A stretch of 64,000 nt of DNA from Salinispora mooreana (GCF_000379065.1 NZ_KB900614.1:952107-1016106), one strand, 5' to 3'. Counted from the stretch's first letter, positions 51,110 through 61,900 are shown. The notes: generated by a model not told the origin, from the sequence alone. Made by a program: numbers and translations.

Positions 51110-51385
51110 ATGCGGTTCCTGATCGTTCGCACCGATGTCCGCGCGGCTGCTGACGTGGACCTCACCGCCGCCTGGGCCCACGGGGGCCGGCTCCGCGACG
51201 AGACCGTCGCGCCCGAGCCACGCCGGCAGGTCGTCCACGCCGACGACCGCGAAGCCGCGCTCCTGCTCGCCCGTGCCCTCGCCGCGGTCGGCGCGGTCCG
51301 GGCCGGTCGGCAACGGGTCAAGGTGCTCCCGCTCGACGAACCCCCGTCCGCCTGGCCGAGCTGGCCGGATGACCGGGGTAGCTGA
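51110..51385 (+). CDS. Small uncharacterised protein
   Basis: A 91-residue alpha/beta protein beginning MRFLIVRTDVRAAADVDLT. It contains a helix ADDREAALLLARALAAVGAV and ends in a Trp-rich tail (SAWPSWPDD). No known family. ATG 51110 has GGAG 7 nt upstream; GTG 51053 would add 19 residues and is also supported by a -10 box. It stands between the DUF397 gene and nudC, reading toward nudC (convergent). Confidence 0.6.
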   Translation: MRFLIVRTDVRAAADVDLTAAWAHGGRLRDETVAPEPRRQVVHADDREAALLLARALAAVGAVRAGRQRVKVLPLDEPPSAWPSWPDDRGS

Positions 51386-51548
51386 GCGGCTACCCGTCCG
51401 TCGGAACCGGCCCGGCTCCCCCCCACCGCGCCCGCGCCCCAGCCGGTCTCGACGGCACGGTCCTCGGCCCGTGACCGTCGCGGCAACGGCGGTCGCGGGC
51501 CGGGACCACGTTCGGCGTCAGCCATCACATTCTGCGGCGGCACCGCCC

Positions 51549-52496
51549 TCAACAGTGGCCGTCGAGCCAGTGGCGCAGCAAGAAGGACGCGATCGAAGAC
51601 GACGGCGGCAGGACCAGCCGAACGCCCTGAACGTCAACGTGCTCCCCGGCCAGGGCCGCGCTGACCTCGGCCCGGGTGAACCAGCGGGCCGCCGCGATCT
51701 CCGCTGGGTCGACCCGCACCGGACGCCGCGGGTCGGCCACCGCCTGGAAACCCAGCATCAACGAACCGGGGAACGGCCAGGCCTGGCTCCCCACGTACGT
51801 GATGTCCGTGACCGGGACGTCAACCTCCTCGCGTACCTCACGCAGCACCGCCGCCTCGGCCGACTCCCCGGGCTCCACGTAGCCCGCAAGGCAGGAGAAA
51901 CGCAGCTCTCCCGGCACCCGCGGCCAGGCGGCGTTGTTGCCCAACAGGCAGCGCCCGTCCCGACCGGAGCCCCCGTCGTGCACCAGGACGATCATCGCCG
52001 GATCGGTCCGCGGCCAGATCCGCTCCCCCGCCGGGGCGACCCGGGACCAACCGGCCTCATCCATCGTGGTGGCCTGCCCCGTCCGCGGAGAATATCGGTG
52101 CCCACGGTGCCAGTTAAGCAGGGCCAGACCGGTGGTGAGCAGGCCCGCGTCCCGGTCGGGGAGCAGGTGACCAACCTCCAACAGGTGCACCGCACGGGTG
52201 CCGGGGAGCACCGGCAGGGGGGCGTCCACCGTGAACACTGGGACGCCATCGGGCTCGACCCCGAGGAATACCGCCCGCAGGGCCGCCTCCTCCGGCACCT
52301 GCTCCGAGCCGACCAGCACCAACGCTGGCGGCTCCGGTCCGGCTGACACCAACGCCCGCCCCCCGTTGCCGCTGTCCAACACCAGCACCCGGCACCGTCC
52401 CCAGGCCTGACCCAGCCAGTCAGGATCGGTACGCCGGTGCGCGGCCCGGTCCAGGGTGGAGCGGGCCAGCGCCGGGGCCGGTCCGCTGTCCGTCAC
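51549..52496 (-). CDS. nudC: NAD(H) pyrophosphatase, NudC-type Nudix hydrolase
   Basis: A 315-residue Nudix enzyme that cleaves NADH to NMNH and AMP and can remove NAD caps from RNA. The Nudix box GYVEPGESAEAAVLREVREEV is intact (G-x5-E-x7-R-E-x2-E-E) and the NudC signature SQPWPFPxS is present as SQAWPFPGS. The zinc ribbon normally found in front of it has lost all cysteines (RYSPRTGQATTMDEAG), an unusual feature. GTG 52496 overlaps the M16 gene stop by 4 bp. The neighbourhood matches Rv3199c. Confidence 0.9.
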   Translation of the reverse strand: MTDSGPAPALARSTLDRAAHRRTDPDWLGQAWGRCRVLVLDSGNGGRALVSAGPEPPALVLVGSEQVPEEAALRAVFLGVEPDGVPVFTVDAPLPVLPGTRAVHLLEVGHLLPDRDAGLLTTGLALLNWHRGHRYSPRTGQATTMDEAGWSRVAPAGERIWPRTDPAMIVLVHDGGSGRDGRCLLGNNAAWPRVPGELRFSCLAGYVEPGESAEAAVLREVREEVDVPVTDITYVGSQAWPFPGSLMLGFQAVADPRRPVRVDPAEIAAARWFTRAEVSAALAGEHVDVQGVRLVLPPSSSIASFLLRHWLDGHC

Positions 52497-53836
52497 GGAA
52501 CCGCCGGTTCGGTCACAACCTCGGCGAGCGTCCCCAACTGCCCGGCGACCCGCTGCGCATCCCCCAGCACGACGGTGACCGCCCGGGCCGGGGCGAGGTA
52601 CTGGGTCGCCGCGTCGGCGACATCAGCCACCGTCGCCTTCGCCAGCCGAGCCGCGTGTTCGGCCAAGAAGTCCAGGCGCAGACCGCTGCCCGCGTACGCG
52701 CTGGTCAGCGCCGCCAGCCCGGCCTGGGTGGAGATGCCGAGTTGGAGCGTGCCGAGCGCGTACTGGCGGGCCTGCTCCAGTTCCTCCGCCCCCGGTGCGA
52801 CGCAGGCCAACCGACCCAACTCATACTGGGTCTCCAGCAACGCCGCCCCGGTCACGTCGGTGGCCACCTCGGCGGCGGCGAGCAGGACCGATCCGGCGGC
52901 CGAGTGCTCCACCAACGAGTGTGGTCCGTACGTGTAGCCCTTATCCTCGCGAATATTCTCCACCCAGCGGGACGAGAAGTAACCTCCGAAGATCAGGTTC
53001 GCGAGTTGCAGGGCGGCGTGGTCGGGGTCGGTGCGCGGCACCGCCGGCAGCGCCATCCGCAGCGACGACTGCACCGATCCGGGGCGGTCAACGAGAAGCA
53101 GCGGCCCCGGCTCCAACGGTGGCGTGGCCGGCAGCCCGACAACCTGACCGGCGCCATTCCACCCGCCGAGCGCCTGCTCGGCCGCGTCCAACGCCCGTTC
53201 CGGCTGGACATCCCCGACCAGTACCAGGACCGCATCCGTCGGATGCACCCGCTCGTCATGGAGCTTCCGCAGCACGCTCGGACGCACCGCGCGGACCTGA
53301 TCCGGGGTCGGCGTCTGCACCGCGTACGGGTGCCGACCGTAGATCCGCTTGAGCAGGGCGGTGCGGGCCAGGTGCCCTGGCTGGCACTGGGCCAGCTGAA
53401 TCCGGTCAACCAGCCGGTCCCGCTCGGTGGCGACCTCGTCGGCCGGATAGGCCGCCGAGGTCAGCACCCCGGCCAGCAGCTCCAGCATCCGGTCCAGGCC
53501 AGTCACCAATCCCGCACCGGAGAGCATCAGCCGGTCTGGGTCAACCCCGGCGGAGAGCCCACCGCCGACCTTCTGCAACTCGGCGGCGATCTGCACCCCG
53601 GTCAACGTCGTCGTGCCGGAGAGCAGGGTCTGTGCGAGCATCGCGGCGCGGGCCGGGTGCACCCGCCCGAACGGCATCCCGAGCCGCAGCTCGACCAGGG
53701 GCACCGCCGGCCGACGGACCGCAATCACGGTGAGACCGTTGCCGAGCCTACGTTCCGCCTGCTTCGGCAGCTTCAGTTCCCGGGTCGGACCGAGCGGCGG
53801 CAGAACGCGCGACGCGGTCGTCGTCGCGCCGCTCAC
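52493..53836 (-). CDS. M16-family peptidase-like subunit lacking the zinc site
   Basis: A 447-residue M16 (pitrilysin/MPP) fold protein. The H-x-x-E-H zinc motif of the family is absent; the counterpart region reads ARAAMLAQTLLSGTTTLTG. It has the C-terminal domain marks NIREDKGYTYGPHSLVE and the R/Y block typical of the non-catalytic partner. It pairs with the active subunit encoded directly upstream (4-bp overlap), as in MPP alpha/beta or PqqF-type pairs. GTG 53836 and overlapping ends define the operon. Function of the pair unknown. Confidence 0.88.
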   Translation of the reverse strand: MSGATTTASRVLPPLGPTRELKLPKQAERRLGNGLTVIAVRRPAVPLVELRLGMPFGRVHPARAAMLAQTLLSGTTTLTGVQIAAELQKVGGGLSAGVDPDRLMLSGAGLVTGLDRMLELLAGVLTSAAYPADEVATERDRLVDRIQLAQCQPGHLARTALLKRIYGRHPYAVQTPTPDQVRAVRPSVLRKLHDERVHPTDAVLVLVGDVQPERALDAAEQALGGWNGAGQVVGLPATPPLEPGPLLLVDRPGSVQSSLRMALPAVPRTDPDHAALQLANLIFGGYFSSRWVENIREDKGYTYGPHSLVEHSAAGSVLLAAAEVATDVTGAALLETQYELGRLACVAPGAEELEQARQYALGTLQLGISTQAGLAALTSAYAGSGLRLDFLAEHAARLAKATVADVADAATQYLAPARAVTVVLGDAQRVAGQLGTLAEVVTEPAVP

Positions 53837-55146
53837 TGCTCCGCCCCCGCGAGCACCTCGATGGTGGCCCGGCGCTGTGGGCGCAGGGTGGCGGCGGCGG
53901 CGCGGACCGACTCCTCGGTGACCTCGCCGACCAGGCGAGGCAACTCGTTGAGCAGGCCGGGCTCGCCGCGTTGCTGCTCCAGGACGGCCATCCGTAGGGC
54001 CCGGCCGAGCACCGCGTCCGTGTCGCGCAACAGGTGCGTGGCCATCCGGGCCTGGGTTCGGGCCAGCTCACCGTCGGCCAGTCCGTCGGTGGCCAGCCGG
54101 TCCAGTTCCTCATCCATCGTCTGCAGCACCTTGTCCACGTCACCGTCGGGTGGCAGGTGCGCCTGGAGCAGGAGGGCCGTCGGATCGCGGACATCGAACG
54201 GGTCCCCCATGAAGCCCAGGTAACCGCCGACGCTGGTGACCGACCTGTCCCGCTGGACCAGCCGTTCGACCAGCCGGGCGGCGTCCCCGTCGGTGAGCAC
54301 CTCGGCAAGCACCGCATATGGGAGGTAGCCGGCGAAGTCGCCGATCGGGTCCGGCACCCGCCACGCCGAGGCGACCGCCGGCAGTGGGGCCAACCGATCG
54401 GTGTAGGAAACCCGCCGTTCGGCGGCCAGGTCCGGCTCGGCGAAGCGTGGCAGGACCGGGGCCGGACGGGCCGGCACGTCGCCGAAGTGCCGCTCGACCA
54501 GCTCGACCGCCTCGGCTACGTCGATGTCGCCGCTGACCGCCAGTACCGCGTTACCGCTGGCGTAGTAGTGCTGGAAGAAGTCGGCGGCGTCGGCCACCGT
54601 CGCCGACTCGAGGTCGGCAAAGGACCCGTAGCCGTCGTGCGCGTTGGGGAAGGTGTCGAAAAGCACCGGTGGCAGGGTGAGCCAGGGAAACCCGCCGTAC
54701 GGCCGGTTGAGCACGTTGACCCGAATCTCCTCCTTGACCACATCGACCTGGTTGCGCAGGTTCTCCTCGGTCAACCGGGGGCCGCGCATCCGGTCCGCCT
54801 CAAGGAAGAGAGCCCGTTCGAGGGCGTTGCCCGGCAACGTCTCGTAGTAGTCGGTGTAGTCGAGGTGGGTGGAGCCGTTGAAGGTGCCGCCCGCCCCCTG
54901 TACGTGCCGGAAGTGGGCCAGTTTCTCCAGGTTCTCTGAACCCTGGAACATCAGGTGTTCGAAGAGGTGCGCGAAGCCGGTGCGTCCCTCGGGCTCGGAG
55001 CGGATACCGACGTCATAGACGACTGCCACCCCGATCACCGGGGCGCTGCGGTCCGGGGTGAGCACCACCCGCAGGCCGTTGTCGAGTGTGAGTCGCTCGA
55101 CGGGGTACCTCGTTGCTGGAATCGTCGCTCTGCGGGTGGTCGACAC
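53833..55146 (-). CDS. M16-family zinc metallopeptidase, active subunit
   Basis: A 437-residue M16 peptidase. Zinc motif GFAHLFEHLMFQGSEN contains H-x-x-E-H and the distal Glu lies in VDVVKEEIRVNVLN. The glycine-rich N-terminal (LDNGLRVVLTPDRSAPVIGV) and C-terminal half are complete. GTG 55146 is supported by TAGGGT 7 nt upstream, which implies a leaderless mRNA; homology starts at RYPVERLTLDNGL, so earlier codons are not used. Forms an operon with the inactive partner and nudC. Confidence 0.93.
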   Translation of the reverse strand: MSTTRRATIPATRYPVERLTLDNGLRVVLTPDRSAPVIGVAVVYDVGIRSEPEGRTGFAHLFEHLMFQGSENLEKLAHFRHVQGAGGTFNGSTHLDYTDYYETLPGNALERALFLEADRMRGPRLTEENLRNQVDVVKEEIRVNVLNRPYGGFPWLTLPPVLFDTFPNAHDGYGSFADLESATVADAADFFQHYYASGNAVLAVSGDIDVAEAVELVERHFGDVPARPAPVLPRFAEPDLAAERRVSYTDRLAPLPAVASAWRVPDPIGDFAGYLPYAVLAEVLTDGDAARLVERLVQRDRSVTSVGGYLGFMGDPFDVRDPTALLLQAHLPPDGDVDKVLQTMDEELDRLATDGLADGELARTQARMATHLLRDTDAVLGRALRMAVLEQQRGEPGLLNELPRLVGEVTEESVRAAAATLRPQRRATIEVLAGAEQ

Positions 55147-55153
55147 GCGTTCG

Positions 55154-55159
55154 ACCCTA
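55154..55159 (-). promoter_or_regulatory. -10 box for leaderless M16 peptidase transcript
   Basis: TAGGGT on the minus strand, 7 nt before the GTG. Confidence 0.5.
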
Positions 55160-55198
55160 ACCCGTCCGCGCTGACGCACCGATGGCCTCCCGCCGGAC

Positions 55199-55381
55199 TC
55201 AGCCCACGGTCGCTGTCGGTTCCGGACTGCGCAGCTCAACCGGGGCCGCCGGCGCGGCCTTGTCCGGCACGGCGTGCCACGGGCTGAAGACGACGATCAG
55301 GGCGAGCAGTACCCCGACCACGGCGACCGCCGCGACCAAGAGCAGTTCCCTCACCGTGTCCAGGACGCTATGCCCCGTCAT
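55199..55381 (-). CDS. Small single-pass membrane protein
   Basis: A 60-residue protein, LLLVAAVAVVGVLLALIVVFSPW being one membrane helix flanked by a charged N-terminus and a Pro/Ala-rich tail. ATG 55381 has GGAGGGG 7 nt upstream, which makes coding likely. No family recognised; stands alone between adnAB and the M16 pair. Confidence 0.6.
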   Translation of the reverse strand: MTGHSVLDTVRELLLVAAVAVVGVLLALIVVFSPWHAVPDKAAPAAPVELRSPEPTATVG

Positions 55382-55495
55382 TCATACCCCTCCCACACCG
55401 AACGGGCGGCCGGTGTCATCCCCTCTGCCCCAGCCTCACCGGCCCCGCCACCGGATACAGTCACCATTCGGACCCATCCGACGCTAGTTGCTGAC

Positions 55496-58400
55496 TCAGC
55501 CAACGGTGGGCCCCTCAGCCCCACGTTCTTCCGGGACCGCGGCGATCAGCGCGGTGAGGCCCGCCGCGTCCAGCAGATCCACCGGCCGCACCGTCGCACC
55601 GTCGCGGACGTAGTGGAACGCCGCACCCACCTGCGCAACCGGAACTCCCACCAGCTCCGCCCAGGCCAGTCGATAGACGGCGAGCTGCACCGCTGCCGCG
55701 GCAGCGGCCACGCCGGAGGGCTGCCGGCCAGTCTTCCAGTCCACCACGTCGAACCGGCCGCCGGGCCGGCCGAAGACCGCGTCCATCCGGCCCCGGACGA
55801 CCACCCCGGCGATCACCGTCGCGAACGGCACCTCGACCTCAGCCGGGGTCCGGTCCGCCCACTCACTGGCCAGGAAGCGCTCCTGGAGTTCGGCAAGCGC
55901 CTCGTCCGGCGCGGCGTCCGCATCCGCGGCGCCGGGCAACTCGTCCACGTCGAGCAGCCGGCCAGCCCCGAACCGCTGCTCCAGCCAGGTGTGGAAGGCG
56001 GTACCCCGACGGGCGTACGGGTTCGGCTCGGTGGGCAGGGGTCGGCGCAGTGACCGGGCCAGGGCCGCGGGATCCCGCCGCAGCGCCACCAGTTGGGTGA
56101 CCGAGAGCGCAGCCGGCAGCGCGACCTCAATCGGGCCCGCCTGCCGGGTCAGCTCGGCCCGCTCGGCGAGCAGCAGATCGGCCTCCCTGCGCCAACGCGC
56201 CACCTCCGGGTCGTCGCCACCCGGATCGTCCGTAGCCAGGTTGTCCGCGCCCGGCAGCGGGGGGCCGGCCACCGCAAGGCTGCCGGGTGCCGGACGAGTC
56301 GACACCCCATCCGTCAGATGGCGCCGAACCAGCGTGGCTGCCTCGGTGAGCACCGGTCGACGGGCACCCAACGGGTCAGCGGGCCACTCCGCCCGGAGCA
56401 CCACCTCGGTCGTGGGATTCACCGCGTCCGGGGCGGGCTCCGCCGCCCACTCGTCAACCACCTGCCCAGCACCCCCGTCCCGGCAGGCCTGTTGCAGGTC
56501 CCGCAGGAACACGGAGGGGCCGCGCGGGCGTTTGGTGCCCTCCCCCCACCAGTGCGCCGAGCAGAGCAGGAGCCGGCGGGGACGTGTCACCGCGACGTAC
56601 GCCAACCGCCGCTCCTCCTGCTCGTCATGCGCCCGCCACGCCGCGGTGAAGTCTGCCAGGGCCTGCGCCACCCCGCGCTGATCCTCCGCCGCGGCCAGCG
56701 CCAACACCGGCAACCCGGCAGCGTCTCCGCGCAGCGGGAACGGCAGCACCCCCAGCCCGCCCAGCCAGTGATCGGAGTTGCGCACCGGCCCCGGCCACAC
56801 CCCACGGCTGAGCCCCGCCACCGCCACGATGTCCCACTCCAGGCCCTTGGCCGCGTGCGCGGTGAGAACCTGCACCGCCCCCTCGACCACCTCCACCTCA
56901 CCGGGGGTGAGCCCACGCTCCTCGTCCTCCGCCGCCGCCAGGTAGGCCAGGAAGCCCGAGAGCGTGGCGCCCGGGGTCTCCCCGCTGAACCGGGCCGCGA
57001 CGTCACCGAGCGCATCCAGGTGCCCCCGGGCCAGCCCCGCATCGCCGGCCCCGTCCCGGCCGGCGCGCACCGCCACCTCCACGTCCAGGCCGATCGTCCG
57101 CTCGACATCCGCGATCAGGTCTGGCAGCGACTGGTCCAGCCGGTAGCGCAGCAGGCCCAGTTCCTGGGCGGCGGCGCGGAGCCGGGCATAGCCCTCCGCC
57201 GAGTACGCCGGCGCCGGCCCCAGATCGGCCAGGGCCTCCACCAGAGTCGCCTCGTCCAGCACATCCGGGACGATCTCCGGCTCGTCATCCGCCGCGAGCT
57301 GCCGGCGTGCGGCGGCGATGGCCCGAGCCCGACGGTGCAGGGCCACCAGGTCCCGCGGCCCGATCCGCCACCGGGCACCGGTCAGCAACCGAAGTAGCGC
57401 GGCACCGGCGGTCGGGTCGGCCAGCACCCGCAGGATGCAGACCACGTCCCGCACCTCCGGCGTGTCCAGCAGCCCACCCAGCCCCACCACGTCGACCGGC
57501 AGGCCTCGGGCTCGCAGCGCCGACTCGATCGCCGGAATCTGGCTGCGCAGCCGGACCAGCACCGCGGTGGTGGGGCGCGCCACGACCGGAAGGTGCTCGG
57601 GCAACGCGCCGGGCATCCCCGCCGCTCCCTGCCAGGCGCGCAGCAGGCTGTCGGCGATCCAGTTCGCCTCGTCCGCGTAGGTGTCCAACAACGCGCAGTG
57701 GACGGTGCCGGCGGCGGCCCCGCGGGGAGTTCGGTGCGGGATCGGTTCCTTGACGCTGAGCGCGGCACGCAGCTCCGGCACCCGGGCGCCGGCGGCGCGA
57801 AGCGGGGTGGCGAGGGCGTTCGCCACCCCCAGGATCTCCGGTCGGTTGCGCCAGCTTGTGGTAAGGGTGCAGACCTGGGCCGGAGCGCCGTCGGCCTGGG
57901 CGAACTCGGTGCGGAACCGGTCGAGGGTGCCCGCACTCGCCCCACGCCAGCCGTAGATCGACTGGCACGGGTCACCGACCGCGGTCACCGGATGCCCGCC
58001 ACCGAAGAGCGCGTTCAGCAGCACCACCTGGGCGTGGCTGGTGTCCTGATACTCGTCGAGCAGCACCACCCGGTAGCGGTCCCGTTCGATCTCACCGACC
58101 ACCGGGTGGTCCCGGGCGGCCCGGGCCGCCCGGGCCAACTGGTCGGCGAAGTCCATCGCCTCGAAATCCTCCTTGCGCCGGGCGTACGCCCGGACCAGCG
58201 GCAGCAGCTTCAACCGGACCTGCGCGAGGGTGAGCGTCCGACGCACGTCGGCGTAGACACGGCCGGGGCGGGACTGCACATCGGCAAAGAACCGCCCGGT
58301 CCAGGCCGCCAGGTGGTCCGGCTCGACCAGGTGCTCGTCCAGCTCGCCGGCGAGGGCCAGCACCGCGTCGGTGACCGTGCTCGGCATTCGGTCCACTTCG

Positions 58401-58933
58401 GACATATCACCGTCGTAGGTACGCACGATCAGGTCGACGAGCTGCCAGCGGGACGCCTCGGTGAGCAGCCGGGTGGCGGGCTCGTACCCGGCGCGCAGCC
58501 CATGTTCGGTCACCACCCGCCCGGCATACGAGTGGTAGGTGGCGACCGTCGGCTCACCGGAGAACGGATCGTCGAGCGGGTGTCGCCCGTTACGCCCGAG
58601 CCGGCGAACGAGCTGACCGAGCCGGGTCCGGACGCGGTGCGCCAACTCCCCGGCGGCCTTGCGGGTGAACGTCAGACCGAGCACCTGCTCCGGTCGGACG
58701 TACGAATTGGCCACCAGCCAGACCACCCGGGCGGCCATCGTCTCGGTCTTGCCGGAACCGGCGCCCGCGACGACGAGCATTGGCTCCACCGGGGCGGCGA
58801 TGATCGCCGCCTGTTCCCGGGTGGGCGCTGGCAGTCTCAGCAGCTTCGCCAACTCGACCGGGGTGTACCGGGGCCCGGCATCGGCCCGACGGGGAGTCGG
58901 AGTCGCCGCGCTGAACAGGGTCGGCTGGGTCAC
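55496..58933 (-). CDS. adnB: AdnAB-type DNA helicase-nuclease, AdnB-like subunit
   Basis: A 1145-residue UvrD-like helicase with a C-terminal RecB-type nuclease, part of a heterodimeric end-resection complex for double-strand-break repair in actinobacteria. Walker A: VVAGAGSGKTETMAARVVW; motif II: VVLLDEYQDTSHAQVVLLNA; motif III: VGDPCQSIYGWRG. The nuclease domain has AFHTWLEQRFGAG and GRMDAVFGRPGGRFDVVDWKTG (PD-D/E-x-K). GTG 58933 overlaps the upstream subunit stop by 4 bp. In M. tuberculosis this pair is Rv3201c-Rv3202c. Assignment of A and B by gene order is likely but not proven. Confidence 0.9.
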   Translation of the reverse strand: MTQPTLFSAATPTPRRADAGPRYTPVELAKLLRLPAPTREQAAIIAAPVEPMLVVAGAGSGKTETMAARVVWLVANSYVRPEQVLGLTFTRKAAGELAHRVRTRLGQLVRRLGRNGRHPLDDPFSGEPTVATYHSYAGRVVTEHGLRAGYEPATRLLTEASRWQLVDLIVRTYDGDMSEVDRMPSTVTDAVLALAGELDEHLVEPDHLAAWTGRFFADVQSRPGRVYADVRRTLTLAQVRLKLLPLVRAYARRKEDFEAMDFADQLARAARAARDHPVVGEIERDRYRVVLLDEYQDTSHAQVVLLNALFGGGHPVTAVGDPCQSIYGWRGASAGTLDRFRTEFAQADGAPAQVCTLTTSWRNRPEILGVANALATPLRAAGARVPELRAALSVKEPIPHRTPRGAAAGTVHCALLDTYADEANWIADSLLRAWQGAAGMPGALPEHLPVVARPTTAVLVRLRSQIPAIESALRARGLPVDVVGLGGLLDTPEVRDVVCILRVLADPTAGAALLRLLTGARWRIGPRDLVALHRRARAIAAARRQLAADDEPEIVPDVLDEATLVEALADLGPAPAYSAEGYARLRAAAQELGLLRYRLDQSLPDLIADVERTIGLDVEVAVRAGRDGAGDAGLARGHLDALGDVAARFSGETPGATLSGFLAYLAAAEDEERGLTPGEVEVVEGAVQVLTAHAAKGLEWDIVAVAGLSRGVWPGPVRNSDHWLGGLGVLPFPLRGDAAGLPVLALAAAEDQRGVAQALADFTAAWRAHDEQEERRLAYVAVTRPRRLLLCSAHWWGEGTKRPRGPSVFLRDLQQACRDGGAGQVVDEWAAEPAPDAVNPTTEVVLRAEWPADPLGARRPVLTEAATLVRRHLTDGVSTRPAPGSLAVAGPPLPGADNLATDDPGGDDPEVARWRREADLLLAERAELTRQAGPIEVALPAALSVTQLVALRRDPAALARSLRRPLPTEPNPYARRGTAFHTWLEQRFGAGRLLDVDELPGAADADAAPDEALAELQERFLASEWADRTPAEVEVPFATVIAGVVVRGRMDAVFGRPGGRFDVVDWKTGRQPSGVAAAAAAVQLAVYRLAWAELVGVPVAQVGAAFHYVRDGATVRPVDLLDAAGLTALIAAVPEERGAEGPTVG

Positions 58934-61900
58934 GGGCCCTCCGGTGAGCGAGTGCTCGGCGGTTCGACGACCTGACGCCCCTGCCCGGACACCGGGCAGC
59001 TGGTGCGTACCGGGCAGACACGACACTTCGAGTTGGCGACCGCGGCAAAGGTGGCGGCGGCCATCGTCTCGGCGGTACGCCGGACCAGGGCGGTCGCCCA
59101 GCCGGCCGCCGGCCCCTCGCCGGCCGGCGGTTGGGCCTGCTCCCGGGCTTCCCTGGCGCCGGTGCCGAGCTGCACCAGGGACGCTCCCCCGGACTCGGTC
59201 CCGAACTCGGCGAACGCGCCCGCCTCGACCGCCGCCTGGTACGCGCCCAGCTGCGGATGCTCGGCGAGGTCCGCTGCGGTCACCGCAGTCGACTTGCCGG
59301 TCTTGAGGTCAACCACCACGAGCCGGCCGTCCGGGTCAACCTCCAGCCGGTCCACCCGACCGACCAGGTCGACCGGGTGGCGTGGATCGTCCAGTCGGAC
59401 GGCGAACTCGTGCTCGATGGCGAGCAGCCGACGCGGGTTGGTGGCCAGCCAGCGCAGCAGCTTGTCCACCATCGCCTCGGCGCGGGCCTGCTCCGGGCCG
59501 ACCATCCACCGGGCCGCCAGCTCGATCGCGTCGAACCGGGCTGCCACATAGTCGAGCAGCGCCCCGCGGTCCGAGCTGGCACTCTCGGCCAGCATCGCGG
59601 CGGCGTGCACCAGGTTTCCCACCCCCTGCGCCGCGCTGGCCGGCGCGCCACCGCCGTGGCGTTCGAGCAGCCAGCGCAGGCTGCACCGCAGGGCGCTCTC
59701 CATCCCCGACGGGGTGACCCGCACCGGCTCGCCGTCGGCGACCAACGGCCGTTCGTCGGAGAGCGGACGCAGCCCCCACCAGTCATCCGGATGCGCCCCG
59801 GCGACCCCCTCGGCGGCGAGCCGGGCCAGCTCGGCCGCGGCCGCCCGTCGCCGGAGCACCGGCGCGCTCGGGTCGGTCACCGCGGTGCGCAGCTCCGCCA
59901 CCAGCGACGCCAGCGTGAGCGCCCGGGGCGGCCGGCTGAGTGGCAACGTGGCCGTCCGGGCGTCCCCCGGTCCCGCGCCATCGTCCGGTCCCGTACCTCC
60001 GCCCGATCCCGCACCCTCGGCCGGTCCCACGCCTTCGGCCGGCAGCGGGTCGACCACGCCGAGTTCGTGCAGGAACCGGCTCGGCTGCTCGTCGTGATCG
60101 TCGCCGCCGACGGCGGCGCTGGCGACGGCGCTGACCATCAGCCGGCGTCGCGCCCGGGTCACCGCGACGTGGAAGAGCCGCCGCTCCTCGTCCAGCAGGG
60201 CCGAGGTCTGGCCAACGACGGAGACCCGCTGTCCCTCGCCGGCCGAGCGGCCGGCGAGCACGTCCACGAGGCGCTCCGACCCGAGCAGACTGCCCCGCAG
60301 CCGCAAGTCCGGCCAGACGCCCTCCTGCACTCCGGCGACGGCGACCAGATCCCACTCCAACCCCTTCGCGGCGTGCGCGGTGAGCAGCCGGACCGCGTCG
60401 CCCCGGTCAGCGGTCGGGGCGATGGTGTCGGCCGGCAGGTCCTGCCCGAGCACGTGGTCGAGGAAGACCTCGACCCGCGCCCCGGGCAGCCGGTCGGTGA
60501 ACCGGGCGGCGGCGTCGAAGAGCACCAGCACCGCGTCCAGATCTCGGTCGGCCGCCTCGGCGCGACGACGCCGGGCGACCTCCCCCTCCCCGGCCGCCGC
60601 CGGGGTTCGGGCCAGCGCCGCCGACCAGAGCTCGGCGAGGCCACTGGCCCGCCAGACCGCCCAGAGCACCTGCTCGGCGGTGGCACCCGGCCGAGCGGCC
60701 GCCTCCCGGGTGACCGCCAGTAGACCGGCCACCGTCTGCGCCGGCTCCGCCCACCGGCGGTCGATGCCGGCCAGCTCGGCCGGGTCCCGCAGCGCCTCGA
60801 CGATCAGCTCACCGGAGGGTCGGCGGTCGCCGGCGGCCAAAGCCATAACCCGCAGCCCCTGCCGCAACCGCCGTTCCGCCAGCGGATCCGCCCCGCCCAA
60901 CGGCGAGTGCAGCAGAGCGACCGCCGCCTCCTCGTCGAGCCGGTCCGGGGCGAGCGCGCAGCGCAACAGCAGCAGCAGCGGGGCGACCGCCGGTTGCAGG
61001 TGCAGCGGCAGGTCCTCGCCATGCACCACGGTGGGCACCCCGGCGGCGTGCAGAGCGCGCCGCAGCGAGGGCAGCGCGCGCCCGGTGGAGCGCACCAACA
61101 CGGCCATCTCCGACCAGGGCACCCCGTCGAGCAGGTGCGCCGCCCGCAGCGCGTGCGCCAGCCAGGCCGCCTCGCTGGCGGCCGAACGGAACATATGGAC
61201 CTCCGCCACGCCCGCGGCCGCTGCGGGTAAGGCCCGGGTCCGCCGGTGCGTGGCCGGGCCACGCAGCCGGCGGGCCAGCCGCGCGTGCGCCGCCAGCAGC
61301 CGGGGACCGGCCCGGTACGACGTGCTGAGGACGACCTGCGCGGCCGGCGCCCCGGAGGCGGTCCGGAATCGGTGCGGGAAGGTCACCACACCGCCCGGGT
61401 CGGCGCCCCGGAAGGCGTACGTGGAGGAGTCGGGATCGGCGAGGACGACCAGCGCCTTGCCGCCCCCCGCCACGGTCGCCAGCAGCTCCTGCTGGGCGGG
61501 GTCGGTATCGGCGTACTCGTCCACGTAGACGTGCACCAGCCGGTGCCGCTCCGCGGCCAGCAGCGCCGGATCGTCGAGCAGCATTCCGGTGGCGGCGCGG
61601 ACCAGCTCGGCCGGGTCGTAGGCGATCGAACCGCGGTTGCCGACATCGCGCAGCGCGAGCACGGCGACATACTCCCGGAGGAACCGGGCGGCGGCCGGCC
61701 AGTCGGCCCGGCCGAGCCGCTCACCCAACCGCGCCAGCTCCATTGGCCCGACGCCGCGCTCGGCGGCGCGCATCAGCAGGTCCCGCAGCTGGGTGGCGAA
61801 GGCGCGGGTGCGCAGGGCCGGGCGTAGGTCCTCCGGCCAGCCCACCGGATCGGCGTCCGGCTCCTCGCCCACCAGGTCCAGCAACTCCCGAATGATCAAA

